In this document: positions 1 through 9,355 of the stretch, in pieces
Layout of the letters: every line of letters begins with the position of its first letter
How positions within the stretch are numbered: the stretch's first letter is position 1
Assembly (NCBI GenBank): GCA_016180725.1
Contig: JACPAR010000006.1
Location: 1 to 41,409, forward strand
Direction: 5' to 3'
Length of the DNA stretch: 41,409 bases
Source of the DNA: Candidatus Levyibacteriota bacterium
GTDB taxonomy: Bacteria > Patescibacteriota > Microgenomatia > Levybacterales > UBA12049
Program-made: the position numbers and the translations under genes
The notes under the pieces: generated by a model
Databases searched by the model: none
What the model saw: the letters and a program-made list of their open reading frames with translations, nothing else
What the model was told of the DNA's origin: nothing

Positions 1-360
1 AAGATTTATGAGCTCTTCTCTTTTTTCCCATTTTTGAAACTCTAAAATTATATCCGATCCTACAACCCAATAGATTTGTGCTTGGGCAAGTTTTTTTAGT
101 TCTCTGATTGTATCTATAGTATAGCTTATGCCTTTTCTATCTATTTCTATTTTAGATATTTCTGTTTTTTCCTGGAGTAAAGATTTTGTCATAGTTAGGC
201 GGTTTTCTATGCTGGCAAAACTTGGTTTCCATTGGTGTTGGAAAGCTGGAACCAGTAAAATTTTGCCTATATCGTTTCGTAGGTCCAAAATTTGTCTTAT
301 GACTAAGTAGTGACCTATGTGCGGAGGGTCAAAACTGCCTCCTAAAACTGCGATTTTCAT
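1..360 (-). CDS. nadD: Nicotinate-nucleotide adenylyltransferase (NadD), 3' end outside window
   Basis: Reverse-strand reading from ATG at 360 gives MKIAVLGGSFDPPHIGHYLVIRQIL..., the nucleotidyltransferase GGSFDPPHxGH motif; open to the window edge. Not in the supplied ORF track. Confidence 0.88.
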   Translation of the reverse strand, partial: MKIAVLGGSFDPPHIGHYLVIRQILDLRNDIGKILLVPAFQHQWKPSFASIENRLTMTKSLLQEKTEISKIEIDRKGISYTIDTIRELKKLAQAQIYWVVGSDIILEFQKWEKREELINL

Positions 361-515
361 AGTTCAATGCGGCAGAGACATAACTCAACGGCAACGATCT
401 CGCGGATAAAATGCATCTGCGTAATCTAAAGTAAAGCCTTTAAGGATTTACACGGATAAAAATCCGTGAGATCTAATTTAGATAAAGTTCGGCCGGCTGC
501 GGTTATTATACCAGA

Positions 516-544
516 TTGCCAAATTTTAAACTTTAGCGTATAAT
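516..544 (+). promoter_or_regulatory. Sigma70-like promoter, TTGCCA-N17-TATAAT
   Basis: -35 at 516-521, -10 at 539-544; GTG start at 551 coincides with expected TSS. Confidence 0.6.
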
Positions 545-550
545 GCAGGC

Positions 551-1168
551 GTGTTTGATACTCTGAATAGAACAAGCCTCATAGTTGGGATTATTACTGT
601 AATAGTTGCAGTTGTTATTGCCTTGGGTGTTTACAAATATGTGTTTAAGGGCAGTGTTAGGCAGCTTTTTACTCCTAAGACAGGAACAAAAATTACTCCA
701 ACAGGTTCTCCTAAGTCTTTGTTACCAACAAGTAAGCCTGGACAGCAAGGACAAGCAGTCGATAAAATAAAGCTATTTTTTGTTTCCTTAGATGATAATG
801 GAAAATCAGGCAAAAAAATTGGCTGCGGGGACAGTATTGTTGCAGTTGATAAAAAAATTATCCCAACCCAAGAGCCTTTAAAAGCTGCATTAGAAGAGTT
901 GTTTTCGTTTAACAATCAACAAGCTTATAATAAAACTAATTTAAATAATGCGTTAAATCAATCAGATCTTAGGCTTCAGGACGTTTCTATTAATAAGGGT
1001 GGTATAGCAACTGTAAATTTATTAGGTACGCAGGCAATTTCCGGCGCTTGCGAGGATCCAAGAATTATTGCTCAAATCAGAGAAACAGTATTACAGTTCT
1101 CATCAGTGACAGATGTAAAAATGTTTATCAACGGCTACCCAATTGAACAACTACTTCCAGGAAAATAA
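551..1168 (+). CDS. Membrane-anchored GerMN-domain-like protein
   Basis: N-terminal TM helix; C-terminal VTDVKMFINGYPIEQL typical of GerMN domains; GTG start. Confidence 0.6.
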   Translation: MFDTLNRTSLIVGIITVIVAVVIALGVYKYVFKGSVRQLFTPKTGTKITPTGSPKSLLPTSKPGQQGQAVDKIKLFFVSLDDNGKSGKKIGCGDSIVAVDKKIIPTQEPLKAALEELFSFNNQQAYNKTNLNNALNQSDLRLQDVSINKGGIATVNLLGTQAISGACEDPRIIAQIRETVLQFSSVTDVKMFINGYPIEQLLPGK

Positions 1169-1176
1169 ATTGACTC

Positions 1177-1205
1177 TTGACGAGATATAAAAAATATTGT
1201 ATAGT
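1177..1205 (+). promoter_or_regulatory. tuf promoter, TTGACG-N17-TATAGT
   Basis: Near-consensus -35/-10 with 17-nt spacing upstream of tuf. Confidence 0.65.
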
Positions 1206-1252
1206 TTCCTTAACCTTAAAACAATTAGGGTGTTTATTTTTTTTACTAAATT

Positions 1253-2440
1253 ATGGCAGACGCAAAAAAATTTGAAAGAACAAAACCACATGTAAATATT
1301 GGTACCATTGGTCACGTTGACCATGGTAAGACCACTCTTACAGCCGCTATCGCAACAGTTCTCTCTAAAAAAGGAATGGCCCAAGCTAAAAAATACGAAG
1401 ACATAGACAATGCCCCAGAAGAAAAAGCAAGAGGAGTTACAATTAATATTACCCACATAGAATACGAAACAGAAAAAAGACATTATGCTCACATAGATGC
1501 TCCAGGACACGCAGATTACATTAAAAACATGATTACAGGCGCCGCACAAATGGATGGCGCCATTTTAGTTGTTTCTGCTCCAGACGGGCCTATGCCGCAA
1601 ACACGAGAACATATTTTACTAGCTCACCAGGTAGGAGTTCCATCAATTGTAGTTTTCTTAAACAAAACAGATATGGTGCAAGACGCAGAGCTTTTGGATT
1701 TAGTCGAAATGGAAGTTAGAGAGCTTCTTACAAAATACCAATATCCGGGTAACGATATACCAATTATTAGAGGATCAGCTCTTAAGGCATTAGAAGGTGA
1801 CGGCGAAGCAGAAAAACAAATCACAACCCTTATGGATACGGTTGACAGCTATATTCCTACCCCAAAAAGAGACATTGAAAAACCCTTCATGATGGCTGTT
1901 GAAGACGTTTTCTCAATCAAAGGACGAGGAACAGTAGTTACAGGAAGAGTAGAAAGAGGTAAGGTTAAAGTTAACGAAACAGTCGAAATTGTTGGAATTA
2001 GAGACACAAAATCAACTGTTGTAACAGGCGTTGAGATGTTTAGAAAGCAACTTGACGAGGCTCAAGCAGGAGATAATGTTGGACTACTTCTTCGCGGAGT
2101 TGAAAAAGACGATGTAGAAAGAGGACAAGTTATTGCAAAACCAGGCAGCATTACTCCACACAAAGAATTTGAAGCAGAAGTTTATATTCTTGCCAAAGAA
2201 GAAGGCGGTCGCCACACGCCATTTTTTACAGGCTACAGACCACAATTTTACATTAGAACCACAGATGTAACAGCAGAAGTTGCGCTTCCACAGGGCGTAG
2301 AAATGGTTATGCCTGGAGACAGCACAAAAATGACAGTAAAACTTATTGTACCGGTTGCTTTGGAAGAAGGGTTAAGATTTGCTATCAGAGAAGGCGGAAA
2401 GACAGTTGGAGCCGGAGTCATCACTAAGATTATTGCTTAA
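1253..2440 (+). CDS. tuf: Elongation factor Tu
   Basis: [47 protein letters not shown] motifs; full length. Confidence 0.98.
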   Translation: MADAKKFERTKPHVNIGTIGHVDHGKTTLTAAIATVLSKKGMAQAKKYEDIDNAPEEKARGVTINITHIEYETEKRHYAHIDAPGHADYIKNMITGAAQMDGAILVVSAPDGPMPQTREHILLAHQVGVPSIVVFLNKTDMVQDAELLDLVEMEVRELLTKYQYPGNDIPIIRGSALKALEGDGEAEKQITTLMDTVDSYIPTPKRDIEKPFMMAVEDVFSIKGRGTVVTGRVERGKVKVNETVEIVGIRDTKSTVVTGVEMFRKQLDEAQAGDNVGLLLRGVEKDDVERGQVIAKPGSITPHKEFEAEVYILAKEEGGRHTPFFTGYRPQFYIRTTDVTAEVALPQGVEMVMPGDSTKMTVKLIVPVALEEGLRFAIREGGKTVGAGVITKIIA

Positions 2441-2463
2441 TACTTTAGAAAAGATTATAATAG

Positions 2464-2486
2464 ATGACCGAAAGGTCATTTTTTTT
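2464..2486 (+). terminator. Intrinsic terminator after tuf
   Basis: ATGACC-GAAA-GGTCAT stem-loop followed by T tract. Confidence 0.8.
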
Positions 2487-2548
2487 GTTCAAAGTTGCCC
2501 TTTAATAGAGAGATCCTTCACTTCGTTTAGGATGACAGAGAGGAAATT

Positions 2549-2857
2549 ATGCCAAGAGGAAGAATTAGAGTTCGTTTAAAAAGTTATGATGCAAGAGTTA
2601 TAGACTCTTGTTGCCAGCAAATTTTAGATACGGCGATAAGAACCGGCGCCAAGGTTGTTGGTCCAATCCCCTTACCTACAGACAGAAGCGTTTACGCAGT
2701 TAATAAATCTCCATTTATAGACAAAGACGCCAGAGATCACTTTGAAATGCGAGTTCATAAAAGATTAATTGATATTATTTCCCCAACCGATAAAACCATA
2801 GACAGCTTAACCCATTTAGAGCTTCCAGCAGGCATCGATATCGAGATAAAAATGTAG
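2549..2857 (+). CDS. rpsJ: 30S ribosomal protein S10
   Basis: [21 protein letters not shown]...GPIPLPT. Confidence 0.97.
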   Translation: MPRGRIRVRLKSYDARVIDSCCQQILDTAIRTGAKVVGPIPLPTDRSVYAVNKSPFIDKDARDHFEMRVHKRLIDIISPTDKTIDSLTHLELPAGIDIEIKM

Positions 2858-2875
2858 GTTTATAAATAGTTAAGT

Positions 2876-3196
2876 ATGAGTGAAGTACCTCGTCCACAAG
2901 ATCCTATTTTAGTAGCAATGATAAGCGGAGCTAAAAGTCCCGTTAGTGGTACTCTTATAGAAGCAGCAGCTGTAACAGATGGGTGGTTAGATCCAAAAAA
3001 AGTGCAAGCAATCATTCATAATAGAGCAGCTAGTATTGGTGAATATACTCGTGTCCTTCTTGAAGTAGTTATGCAAGAAGCAGATGGATTAACGATAGCA
3101 GGAGTTTTAGAAAGAGATAATGACCGTTATCGCTTAGCATCTGAAGCACGAAAACATCTACCGGCCTTTGAAGATGCTAGAAACACTTCTAGGTAA
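2876..3196 (+). CDS. Hypothetical protein, possible winged-helix
   Basis: 106-aa ORF between rpsJ and rplC; C-terminal GVLERDNDRYRLASEARKHL resembles a wHTH wing; no firm family. Confidence 0.6.
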   Translation: MSEVPRPQDPILVAMISGAKSPVSGTLIEAAAVTDGWLDPKKVQAIIHNRAASIGEYTRVLLEVVMQEADGLTIAGVLERDNDRYRLASEARKHLPAFEDARNTSR

Positions 3197-3254
3197 ATCT
3201 TCCAAACTCTTCAAAATTTATTTTTTTATCAGTAGAAAGCTTATATAAATGTAG

Positions 3255-3283
3255 TTGCATTTCTAGCCTGCGCATTATATAAT
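3255..3283 (+). promoter_or_regulatory. Promoter upstream of rplC, TTGCAT-N17-TATAAT
   Basis: -35 3255-3260, -10 3278-3283. Confidence 0.6.
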
Positions 3284-3302
3284 TACTGAGTATACTCAAA
3301 TC

Positions 3303-3338
3303 ATGATTAAGAGATTGGAGGTATATTTGACTACATAG
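3303..3338 (+). other. Putative leader ORF MIKRLEVYLTT*
   Basis: ATG ATT AAG AGA TTG GAG GTA TAT TTG ACT ACA TAG between promoter and terminator-like hairpin. Confidence 0.35.
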
Positions 3339-3368
3339 CGTATAAGTTTTAAGGGTTTTCCTTAGGGC

Positions 3369-3396
3369 AAAGCGACTGTGTGTAGTCGCTTTTTTT
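3369..3396 (+). terminator. Intrinsic terminator/attenuator before rplC
   Basis: AAAGCGACT-gtgtgt-AGTCGCTTT stem with 7-T tract, 8 nt before the rplC ATG. Confidence 0.7.
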
Positions 3397-3404
3397 GTTG
3401 TTTT

Positions 3405-4193
3405 ATGATTAACGCAATTATTGGGAAAAAGCAAAGTCAGTCACAAAGATTTTTAGAAGATGGAACAAGAATTCCGGTAACAGAGGTTTATGTTCCAGCT
3501 ACACCCGTTGTCCTTATTAAAAATATTGATAAGGATGGCTATATTGCACTTCAACTTGCACATGGCACAAAAAAGCATCCAAGCAAAGCATTACTGGGAC
3601 ACATTCGGGGGGCAAACATAAAAGTAGCCCCTCGCTTTTTAAGAGAAGTACGTTTGGATAGTGATTCAGATTTAGAGACTTTACCTAAGGTTGGGGACAT
3701 TCTTAAAGCAAGCGATGTTTTAAAACCGGGAGATATTGTTGATGTTGTCGGCGTATCAAAAGGAAAAGGATACGCAGGTGTTGTAAAAAGACATCATTTT
3801 AAAGGCGGTCCGAGAACTCACGGGCAATCAGACAGAGAAAGAGCGCCCGGATCAATTGGCCAAACTACAACCCCGGGAAGAGTTTATAAAGGAAAAAGAA
3901 TGGCAGGAAGAATGGGTCAGGAAAGAGTGAGCGTTAGAAATCTTAAAATAGTTGATGTTTTAGACGAAAAGGTTGTTGTTAAAGGTTTAATTCCGGGATC
4001 AGTTAACAGCTTAGTAATGATTACAAAAATGGGAGAAGATAAGAAATTTGTTCCACTGTATAAAGAGGCAAAAATAGAAGAGACCGCGTCAAACGCGGCT
4101 GATGCAAAAGGGGCAAAGGAAGATCAATCAGATAAGGTAGAGAAAGTAGACGAAGTAGAAAAAGCAGGTGAAGGAAAGGAGAATATTAAATAG
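3405..4193 (+). CDS. rplC: 50S ribosomal protein L3, charged C-terminal tail
   Basis: GKGYAGVVKRHHFKGGPRTHGQSDRERAPGSIGQTTTPGRVYKGKRMAGRMG; start moved from 3378 to 3405. Confidence 0.96.
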   Translation: MINAIIGKKQSQSQRFLEDGTRIPVTEVYVPATPVVLIKNIDKDGYIALQLAHGTKKHPSKALLGHIRGANIKVAPRFLREVRLDSDSDLETLPKVGDILKASDVLKPGDIVDVVGVSKGKGYAGVVKRHHFKGGPRTHGQSDRERAPGSIGQTTTPGRVYKGKRMAGRMGQERVSVRNLKIVDVLDEKVVVKGLIPGSVNSLVMITKMGEDKKFVPLYKEAKIEETASNAADAKGAKEDQSDKVEKVDEVEKAGEGKENIK

Positions 4194-4271
4194 TAAATTT
4201 CAAATAGTAAATATACATATAAAATTTTAAATTTACAATGTGTATTTGCAATTTACTATTTTAAGTTTAAA
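4194..4271. repeat. Spacer inverted repeat (AAATAGTAAAT / ATTTACTATTT)
   Basis: 11-bp perfect arms within the rplC-rplD spacer. Confidence 0.65.
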
Positions 4272-5069
4272 ATGGCAGTTAAAAAAATCAAAACCCAAAA
4301 GGTAAAAACTGAAGCTAAAAAGACATTAAAGACAACAAAAAAAGCTTCAACAAAAAAACTTAATGCAACCGTAAGCACATCATCTATCAAAGTCTCCCCT
4401 AGAAAGAGTACCAAAGGTTTGACTCTTGATGTTTATGATACAAAAGGAAAAGTTGCGGGAAGTATCCATTTACCAAAAGATATTTTTGGCGCAAAAATTA
4501 ATAACCAGCTTATGGCGCAAGCTGTAAGAGTTTATTTGGCAAATCAAAGAAGCGGAACAGCTTCGGTAAAAACACGGGGAGAAGTAAGAGGGTCAACCAG
4601 AAAAATTTATCGCCAAAAAGGTACGGGAAGAGCAAGACACGGCGCAATCAGAGCGCCAATTTTTGTCCATGGAGGTATTGCTTTTGGTCCAAGACCAAGA
4701 GATTACTCTTTAGAATTACCTAAAAAAATGAAAAAGGCGGCTCTTTTTTCCGCGCTTTCTTCAAAGCTTAATGACGGAGCAATTAAAGTTGTTACCGGTC
4801 TTGAGAAAATAGAACCAAAGACAAAACAAATGGCAAACATAATTCAAAACTTAGAACTAGACGGAAAAAATAGAAATATTTTGCTGGTTTTATCTGATGC
4901 AGCAGAAAAGCAGGTTAAAAATGTTTACATTGCGGCAAGAAATCTTGAGGGGGTAGATATACTTCCGGTAAAACAGTTAAATACATACGAAGTGCTTAGA
5001 AGCGATAAGATGTTGATGATGCAGGCATCTGTAGATATAATGCAAAAACACTTTATAAAAGAAGGCTAA
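4272..5069 (+). CDS. rplD: 50S ribosomal protein L4 with Lys-rich N-terminal extension
   Basis: [48 protein letters not shown]. Confidence 0.96.
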   Translation: MAVKKIKTQKVKTEAKKTLKTTKKASTKKLNATVSTSSIKVSPRKSTKGLTLDVYDTKGKVAGSIHLPKDIFGAKINNQLMAQAVRVYLANQRSGTASVKTRGEVRGSTRKIYRQKGTGRARHGAIRAPIFVHGGIAFGPRPRDYSLELPKKMKKAALFSALSSKLNDGAIKVVTGLEKIEPKTKQMANIIQNLELDGKNRNILLVLSDAAEKQVKNVYIAARNLEGVDILPVKQLNTYEVLRSDKMLMMQASVDIMQKHFIKEG

Positions 5070-5072
5070 TTT

Positions 5073-5366
5073 ATGAAAAAAACAGACGTTATTATAAGAC
5101 CATTAATTACAGAAAAATCAATGAGCGATGTGCAGGCAGGAAAATTTACCTTTCAGGTTGCGAAGTTTTGTAATAAATACGACATAAAAAAAGCAATCGA
5201 AAATACTTTTAAGGTAAAAGTTGTGTCAATTTCAACCGGAATAATAAAGGGAAGAAAAAGGAGATCTGGCACAAGAAGAGTTGAGGTTGTAAAGTCGCCT
5301 TTTAAAAAGGCAGTAGTTAAATTAGCAGAGGGGCAAAAAATAGACATGTTTGAGGCGGGAGCATAA
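5073..5366 (+). CDS. rplW: 50S ribosomal protein L23
   Basis: IIRPLITEKSM...FKVKVVSISTGIIKGRKRRSG; position in operon. Confidence 0.95.
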   Translation: MKKTDVIIRPLITEKSMSDVQAGKFTFQVAKFCNKYDIKKAIENTFKVKVVSISTGIIKGRKRRSGTRRVEVVKSPFKKAVVKLAEGQKIDMFEAGA

Positions 5367-5370
5367 TTTT

Positions 5371-6111
5371 ATGAAAAGATTAAAAGTTATCAGAAAAAAA
5401 CATTCAGGCCGTGATTCAAGCGGTAAGGTTGTAGTAAGGCATCAGGGCGGAGAACATAAGCGCTTTTTAAGAGTTATTGATTTTAAAAGGGATAAAATAG
5501 GTGTTTCCGGAAAAGTTGTAGCAATTGAATATGATCCGAATAGAAATTGCGAAGTTGCTTTAGTGCAATATACCGATGGAGAAAAGCGATATATTTTATG
5601 CCCGCACGATTTACAACTAAATGATGTTATAATATCAGGTGAAAACGTAGACATAAAGGTTGGTAACGCTCTGCCTCTTTTTGCAATACCTATTGGTACA
5701 GTTGTACATAACGTTGAGTTAACGCCTGGGCGTGGTGGTCAGTTAGCAAGAAGCGCCGGAACAGCTGCTGTAGTTGCAGCAAAAGAAGATACGTTGGTTC
5801 ATTTAAAACTTCCGTCAGGAGAAATAAGAAAGATTAGAAATAAGGGTAATGCAACAGTTGGCCAACTTGGAAACGTTGAATGGAAAAACAGAATAATCGG
5901 AAAAGCGGGCCGAAAAATAAACATGGGTATAAGACCAACGGTTAGAGGTGTTGCTCAAAATCCGCGTTCCCATCCTCACGGAGGAGGAGAGGGAAGAAGC
6001 GGTATCGGTATGACAACGCCTAAAACTTATGCCGGAAGATCAGCAGTTGGAAAACGTAGAAAGAAACATAAATATTCAAATAAATATATATTACAAAGGA
6101 GAAAGAAATAA
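5371..6111 (+). CDS. rplB: 50S ribosomal protein L2, shortened N-terminus
   Basis: [52 protein letters not shown]. Confidence 0.97.
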   Translation: MKRLKVIRKKHSGRDSSGKVVVRHQGGEHKRFLRVIDFKRDKIGVSGKVVAIEYDPNRNCEVALVQYTDGEKRYILCPHDLQLNDVIISGENVDIKVGNALPLFAIPIGTVVHNVELTPGRGGQLARSAGTAAVVAAKEDTLVHLKLPSGEIRKIRNKGNATVGQLGNVEWKNRIIGKAGRKINMGIRPTVRGVAQNPRSHPHGGGEGRSGIGMTTPKTYAGRSAVGKRRKKHKYSNKYILQRRKK

Positions 6112-6395
6112 TGGGAAGAAGTACAAAAAAGGGTCCATATATTGACCAAAAATTATTACAAAAAGTAATTAAACAAAAACAAAGCGGTGATAGATCGGCT
6201 ATTAAAACATGGGCAAGAGCCAGCCAGATTCCACCGGAATTTGTTGGACACACGTTTGCTGTACATAACGGTAAGGCATTTATTAATGTTTTTGTTGTTG
6301 AAGCAATGGTTGGTTACAGACTAGGTGAGTTTTCTCCAACCAGAACATTTAGAAGTCATGGAAGAGTAGTAGCAAGGGAGATATCTAAGACATAG
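6111..6395 (+). CDS. rpsS: 30S ribosomal protein S19
   Basis: [12 protein letters not shown]...[17 protein letters not shown]. Confidence 0.96.
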   Translation: MGRSTKKGPYIDQKLLQKVIKQKQSGDRSAIKTWARASQIPPEFVGHTFAVHNGKAFINVFVVEAMVGYRLGEFSPTRTFRSHGRVVAREISKT

Positions 6396-6512
6396 CGTCT
6401 AGAAATTAGCGTTCAGCGTCTAGTTAGGAAAAAAAAATAACTGAACGCTAGACGCCACGTCAAACGTGGCAGTCGCGTTTGACCCGACGCTAGTAACTAA
6501 ACGCTGAAAATT
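6396..6512. repeat. TAGCGT-family composite inverted repeat with inner CCACGTCAAACGTGG module
   Basis: GCGTCTAG/TAGCGTTCAG units and their reverse complements; near-copy at 19609-19721. Confidence 0.8.
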
Positions 6513-6863
6513 ATGGAAGTAAGAGCAGAGAGTAAATCAGTTAGAATAAGTCCAAGAAAAGCGCGCTTAGTTGCTGGTGTGATTAAACAAAATACTTTGG
6601 CAACAGACGCGCTTGTAACGCTTTCGTTAATGGGAAGAAGGGCTGCTATAACAATTAAAAAAACTTTAGAGAGCGCTATTGCCAATGCTGTTAATAACGC
6701 AAAGTTAAAAAAAGAAGATCTTATTGTTAAGCGCGTTGAAATTCTTGATGGGACACCTCTTAAAAGGTATAGTCCGTCAACCAGGGGAAGAACTCATCCT
6801 TACAAAAAGAGAAGCAGTCATATAAGAATAATTTTGGAGGATAAATATGGGACAAAAAGTTAA
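6513..6863 (+). CDS. rplV: 50S ribosomal protein L22
   Basis: VRISPRKARLVAGVI...PYKKRSSHIRIILE. Confidence 0.95.
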   Translation: MEVRAESKSVRISPRKARLVAGVIKQNTLATDALVTLSLMGRRAAITIKKTLESAIANAVNNAKLKKEDLIVKRVEILDGTPLKRYSPSTRGRTHPYKKRSSHIRIILEDKYGTKS

Positions 6864-7491
6864 TCCGCAATTATTAAGAATAGGAAGTATGTACGATTGG
6901 AATAGTCGCTGGTTTGAGAAAAAGCGATATAAAGACGTGCTTTTGGAAGATTATAAATTAAGAAAAGCCTTTATGGATAGGTTAAAACCTGCCGGCGTAT
7001 CTAAAATAGAAATAGAACGTTCGATTAACAGCTTAAAAATTATTGCATTTGTATCCCGTCCGGGTATTGTTATTGGTAGAGCAGGAACAGGACTGGAAGA
7101 ACTTAAAAAGTTTTTACAAGCACAGTTGCCAAAAGGCACAAGCGTAAAAAACGCGCCAAAACTTGATATTAGAGTAGAGCCTGTAAAAGAGCCAAATCTT
7201 GACTCGTTTTTAGTTGCCAGAAATATTGCAGACCAGTTGGTAAAACGCCTTCCTCATAAAAGGGTTTTGGCTCAAGCAGCAAATAGGGCGATGGAATCGG
7301 GTGCAAAAGGGGTAAGAATTGTTTTATCAGGAAGAATTGGCGGAGCAGAAATAGGAAGAAGAGAAAAAATTCAGCTTGGAACAGTGCCTTTGTCAACGAT
7401 TAGAGAAAAGGTTCATTTTTCAAGCGTGCCATCTTTGACAAAAAAAGGATATATAGGCGTTAAGGTTTGGATAAACAAGCCAGATAAATAA
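6847..7491 (+). CDS. rpsC: 30S ribosomal protein S3
   Basis: MGQKVNPQLLRIG, GRIGGAEIGRREKIQLGTVPLSTIRE. Confidence 0.97.
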   Translation: MGQKVNPQLLRIGSMYDWNSRWFEKKRYKDVLLEDYKLRKAFMDRLKPAGVSKIEIERSINSLKIIAFVSRPGIVIGRAGTGLEELKKFLQAQLPKGTSVKNAPKLDIRVEPVKEPNLDSFLVARNIADQLVKRLPHKRVLAQAANRAMESGAKGVRIVLSGRIGGAEIGRREKIQLGTVPLSTIREKVHFSSVPSLTKKGYIGVKVWINKPDK

Positions 7492-7662
7492 GTTAAAAGT
7501 TCAAAGTGCTCGCCTCGCGGCGAAGCGGGCAAAGTTCAAAGTAAAGGAAGGATTTATATATAAAATAAAGTACCTTCACTTTTAATACTTCGACTTCGCT
7601 CAGTATTATCCTGAGTACAATCGAAGGATAATTTTTAATTTTGAATTTTAAATTAATTTACT
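7492..7662. repeat. Composite spacer repeat (AAAGTTC units, GCTCGCCTCGCGGCGAAGCGGGC, CTTCGACTTCGCTCAG hairpins)
   Basis: Tandem hairpins 7584-7607 and 7608-7629; arms AAAGTTCAAAGT and AATTTTGAATTTT. Confidence 0.75.
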
Positions 7663-8067
7663 ATGTTAGTACCAAGAAGAGCAAAGTACAGAAAACAATT
7701 TAGAGGCAGAATGAAAGGAAACGCGCATAGCGGAACAAATGTTTCTTTTGGCGAATACGGATTGGTATCAGAAGAGCAGGCGTGGGTTACAAGCAGACAA
7801 ATAGAAGCAGCCAGACGCGCAATAACCCATTTTACCCAAAGAGGAGGAAGAGTTTGGATACGAATTTTTCCGGATAAGCCAATTACCAAAAAGCCGGCAG
7901 AAACCAGGATGGGAAGCGGAAAAGGAGACGTTTACGAATACGTTGCGGTTGTTAAGCCGGGCCGCGTGCTTTTTGAAATGGGAGGAGTAAGCAAAGAAAT
8001 TGCTCTTTCAGCGCTTCGCTTGGCTTCTCATAAGTTGTCTGTAAAAACAAAAGTTTTGGAGAAATAA
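7663..8067 (+). CDS. rplP: 50S ribosomal protein L16
   Basis: [19 protein letters not shown]...[27 protein letters not shown]. Confidence 0.97.
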   Translation: MLVPRRAKYRKQFRGRMKGNAHSGTNVSFGEYGLVSEEQAWVTSRQIEAARRAITHFTQRGGRVWIRIFPDKPITKKPAETRMGSGKGDVYEYVAVVKPGRVLFEMGGVSKEIALSALRLASHKLSVKTKVLEK

Positions 8068-8071
8068 AACT

Positions 8072-8275
8072 ATGAAAACAAAAGTAAAAAAGGAATTACA
8101 TACAAAAACAATAGAAGAATTAAAAAGTTTGGTAAATCAAACAAGAGAAGAATTATCTAATTTAAAGCTTGAAAAGGTTAGAAAAAAGCTAAAGAATACA
8201 AGCTCTATTTTGCAAAAAAGAAAAGATATGGCAAGAATACTTACTATTTTAAACGAAAAGGAGGCAGAAAAATGA
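8072..8275 (+). CDS. rpmC: 50S ribosomal protein L29
   Basis: ELKSLVNQTREELSNLKLEK; operon position. Confidence 0.88.
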   Translation: MKTKVKKELHTKTIEELKSLVNQTREELSNLKLEKVRKKLKNTSSILQKRKDMARILTILNEKEAEK

Positions 8276-8637
8276 AAGCATTTGAAGGTGTTATTACGGC
8301 AAATAAAATGCAAAAAACAGTGGTTGTTGAAGTAAGCAGAAGATTGGAACATCCGTTGTATAAAAAAATTCTTAGAAGAAGCAAAAAATATAAAGCAGAC
8401 ACGGGAAGTTTTGAAGTTGCCTTTGGAGATAAGGTTAAGATTGCGCAAACGAGGCCGCTTTCTAAAGGAAAGTATTTTAAAGTGGTAGAAATAATTGGTA
8501 AAGGTTCTGTAATTGCTATACCTGAAATAATTGTGGAAGCAAAGAAAGAAAATGTGGCAGAGAAAACCGGCAGTCCTGTTAAAAAAGTCAGAAGAGTTAA
8601 GAAGACAGAAGTTCAAGTGGAGGAAAATAAAAAATGA
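8272..8637 (+). CDS. rpsQ: 30S ribosomal protein S17 with C-terminal extension
   Basis: [40 protein letters not shown]. Confidence 0.95.
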   Translation: MKAFEGVITANKMQKTVVVEVSRRLEHPLYKKILRRSKKYKADTGSFEVAFGDKVKIAQTRPLSKGKYFKVVEIIGKGSVIAIPEIIVEAKKENVAEKTGSPVKKVRRVKKTEVQVEENKK

Positions 8638-9008
8638 TTCAACATAGAAGTATTTTAAAAGCAGCAGACAATTCTGGTGCAAAAACACTTATGGTTACTC
8701 ATATTTTTGGCGGATCAAAGAGAAAATTTGGCTATATAGGCGAGGTATTAAATTGCGTTGTAAAGGAAGCTTCTCCAACCGGTCAGGTTAAAGACGGTGA
8801 AGTTGTTAAAGCAGTTTTGGTTCGTGCCAGAAAAGAACATAAGCGAAGGGACGGTTCATACGTTCGGTTTTCTGATAATGCTGCGGTTGTAATCGATAAT
8901 CCAAAAGATAAAAACCCAAGAGGAACCAGAATTTTTGGACCAATTGCCAGAGAAGTAAAAGATAAAGGATTTGCAAAAATTGCCAGTATGGCAATAGAAG
9001 TCGTATAA
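8634..9008 (+). CDS. rplN: 50S ribosomal protein L14
   Basis: [27 protein letters not shown]...[11 protein letters not shown]. Confidence 0.97.
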   Translation: MIQHRSILKAADNSGAKTLMVTHIFGGSKRKFGYIGEVLNCVVKEASPTGQVKDGEVVKAVLVRARKEHKRRDGSYVRFSDNAAVVIDNPKDKNPRGTRIFGPIAREVKDKGFAKIASMAIEVV

Positions 9009-9049
9009 AAATATTAAATAGCAAATAGTAAATATAGAAAGAGTTTATT

Positions 9050-9355
9050 ATGAAATTAAAAAAAGGAGATGAAATCAAAGTTACAAGAGGAAAAGATAGA
9101 GGGAAAACAGGGAAGGTTGAAGAAGTTTTACCTAAAGATAATAAGATTTTGGTAACAGGTGTTAATCAATATAAAAGACACCTTAAAGCAAGGTCTCAAG
9201 GGCAAAAGTCAGAGATAGTAACTATTACAAAGCCATTACCAGTTTCTAACGTGCAACTTGTTTGTCCTAAATGCCACTTGCCAACCCGGGTAAAGTTTTC
9301 TTTACAAAATGACAACAAGCTAAGAGCTTGTAAAAAGTGTGATCAAATTATATGA
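9050..9355 (+). CDS. rplX: 50S ribosomal protein L24
   Basis: MKLKKGDEIKVTRGKDRGKTGKVEEVLP. Confidence 0.95.
   Translation: MKLKKGDEIKVTRGKDRGKTGKVEEVLPKDNKILVTGVNQYKRHLKARSQGQKSEIVTITKPLPVSNVQLVCPKCHLPTRVKFSLQNDNKLRACKKCDQII

Noticed and set aside
128-310. 60-aa plus-strand ORF
   Set aside because: Lies antisense to the clear nadD reading frame on the minus strand.
451-468. CACGGATAAAAATCCGTG hairpin as a terminator
   Set aside because: No T tract on either side and position is upstream of both divergent genes; left uncalled.
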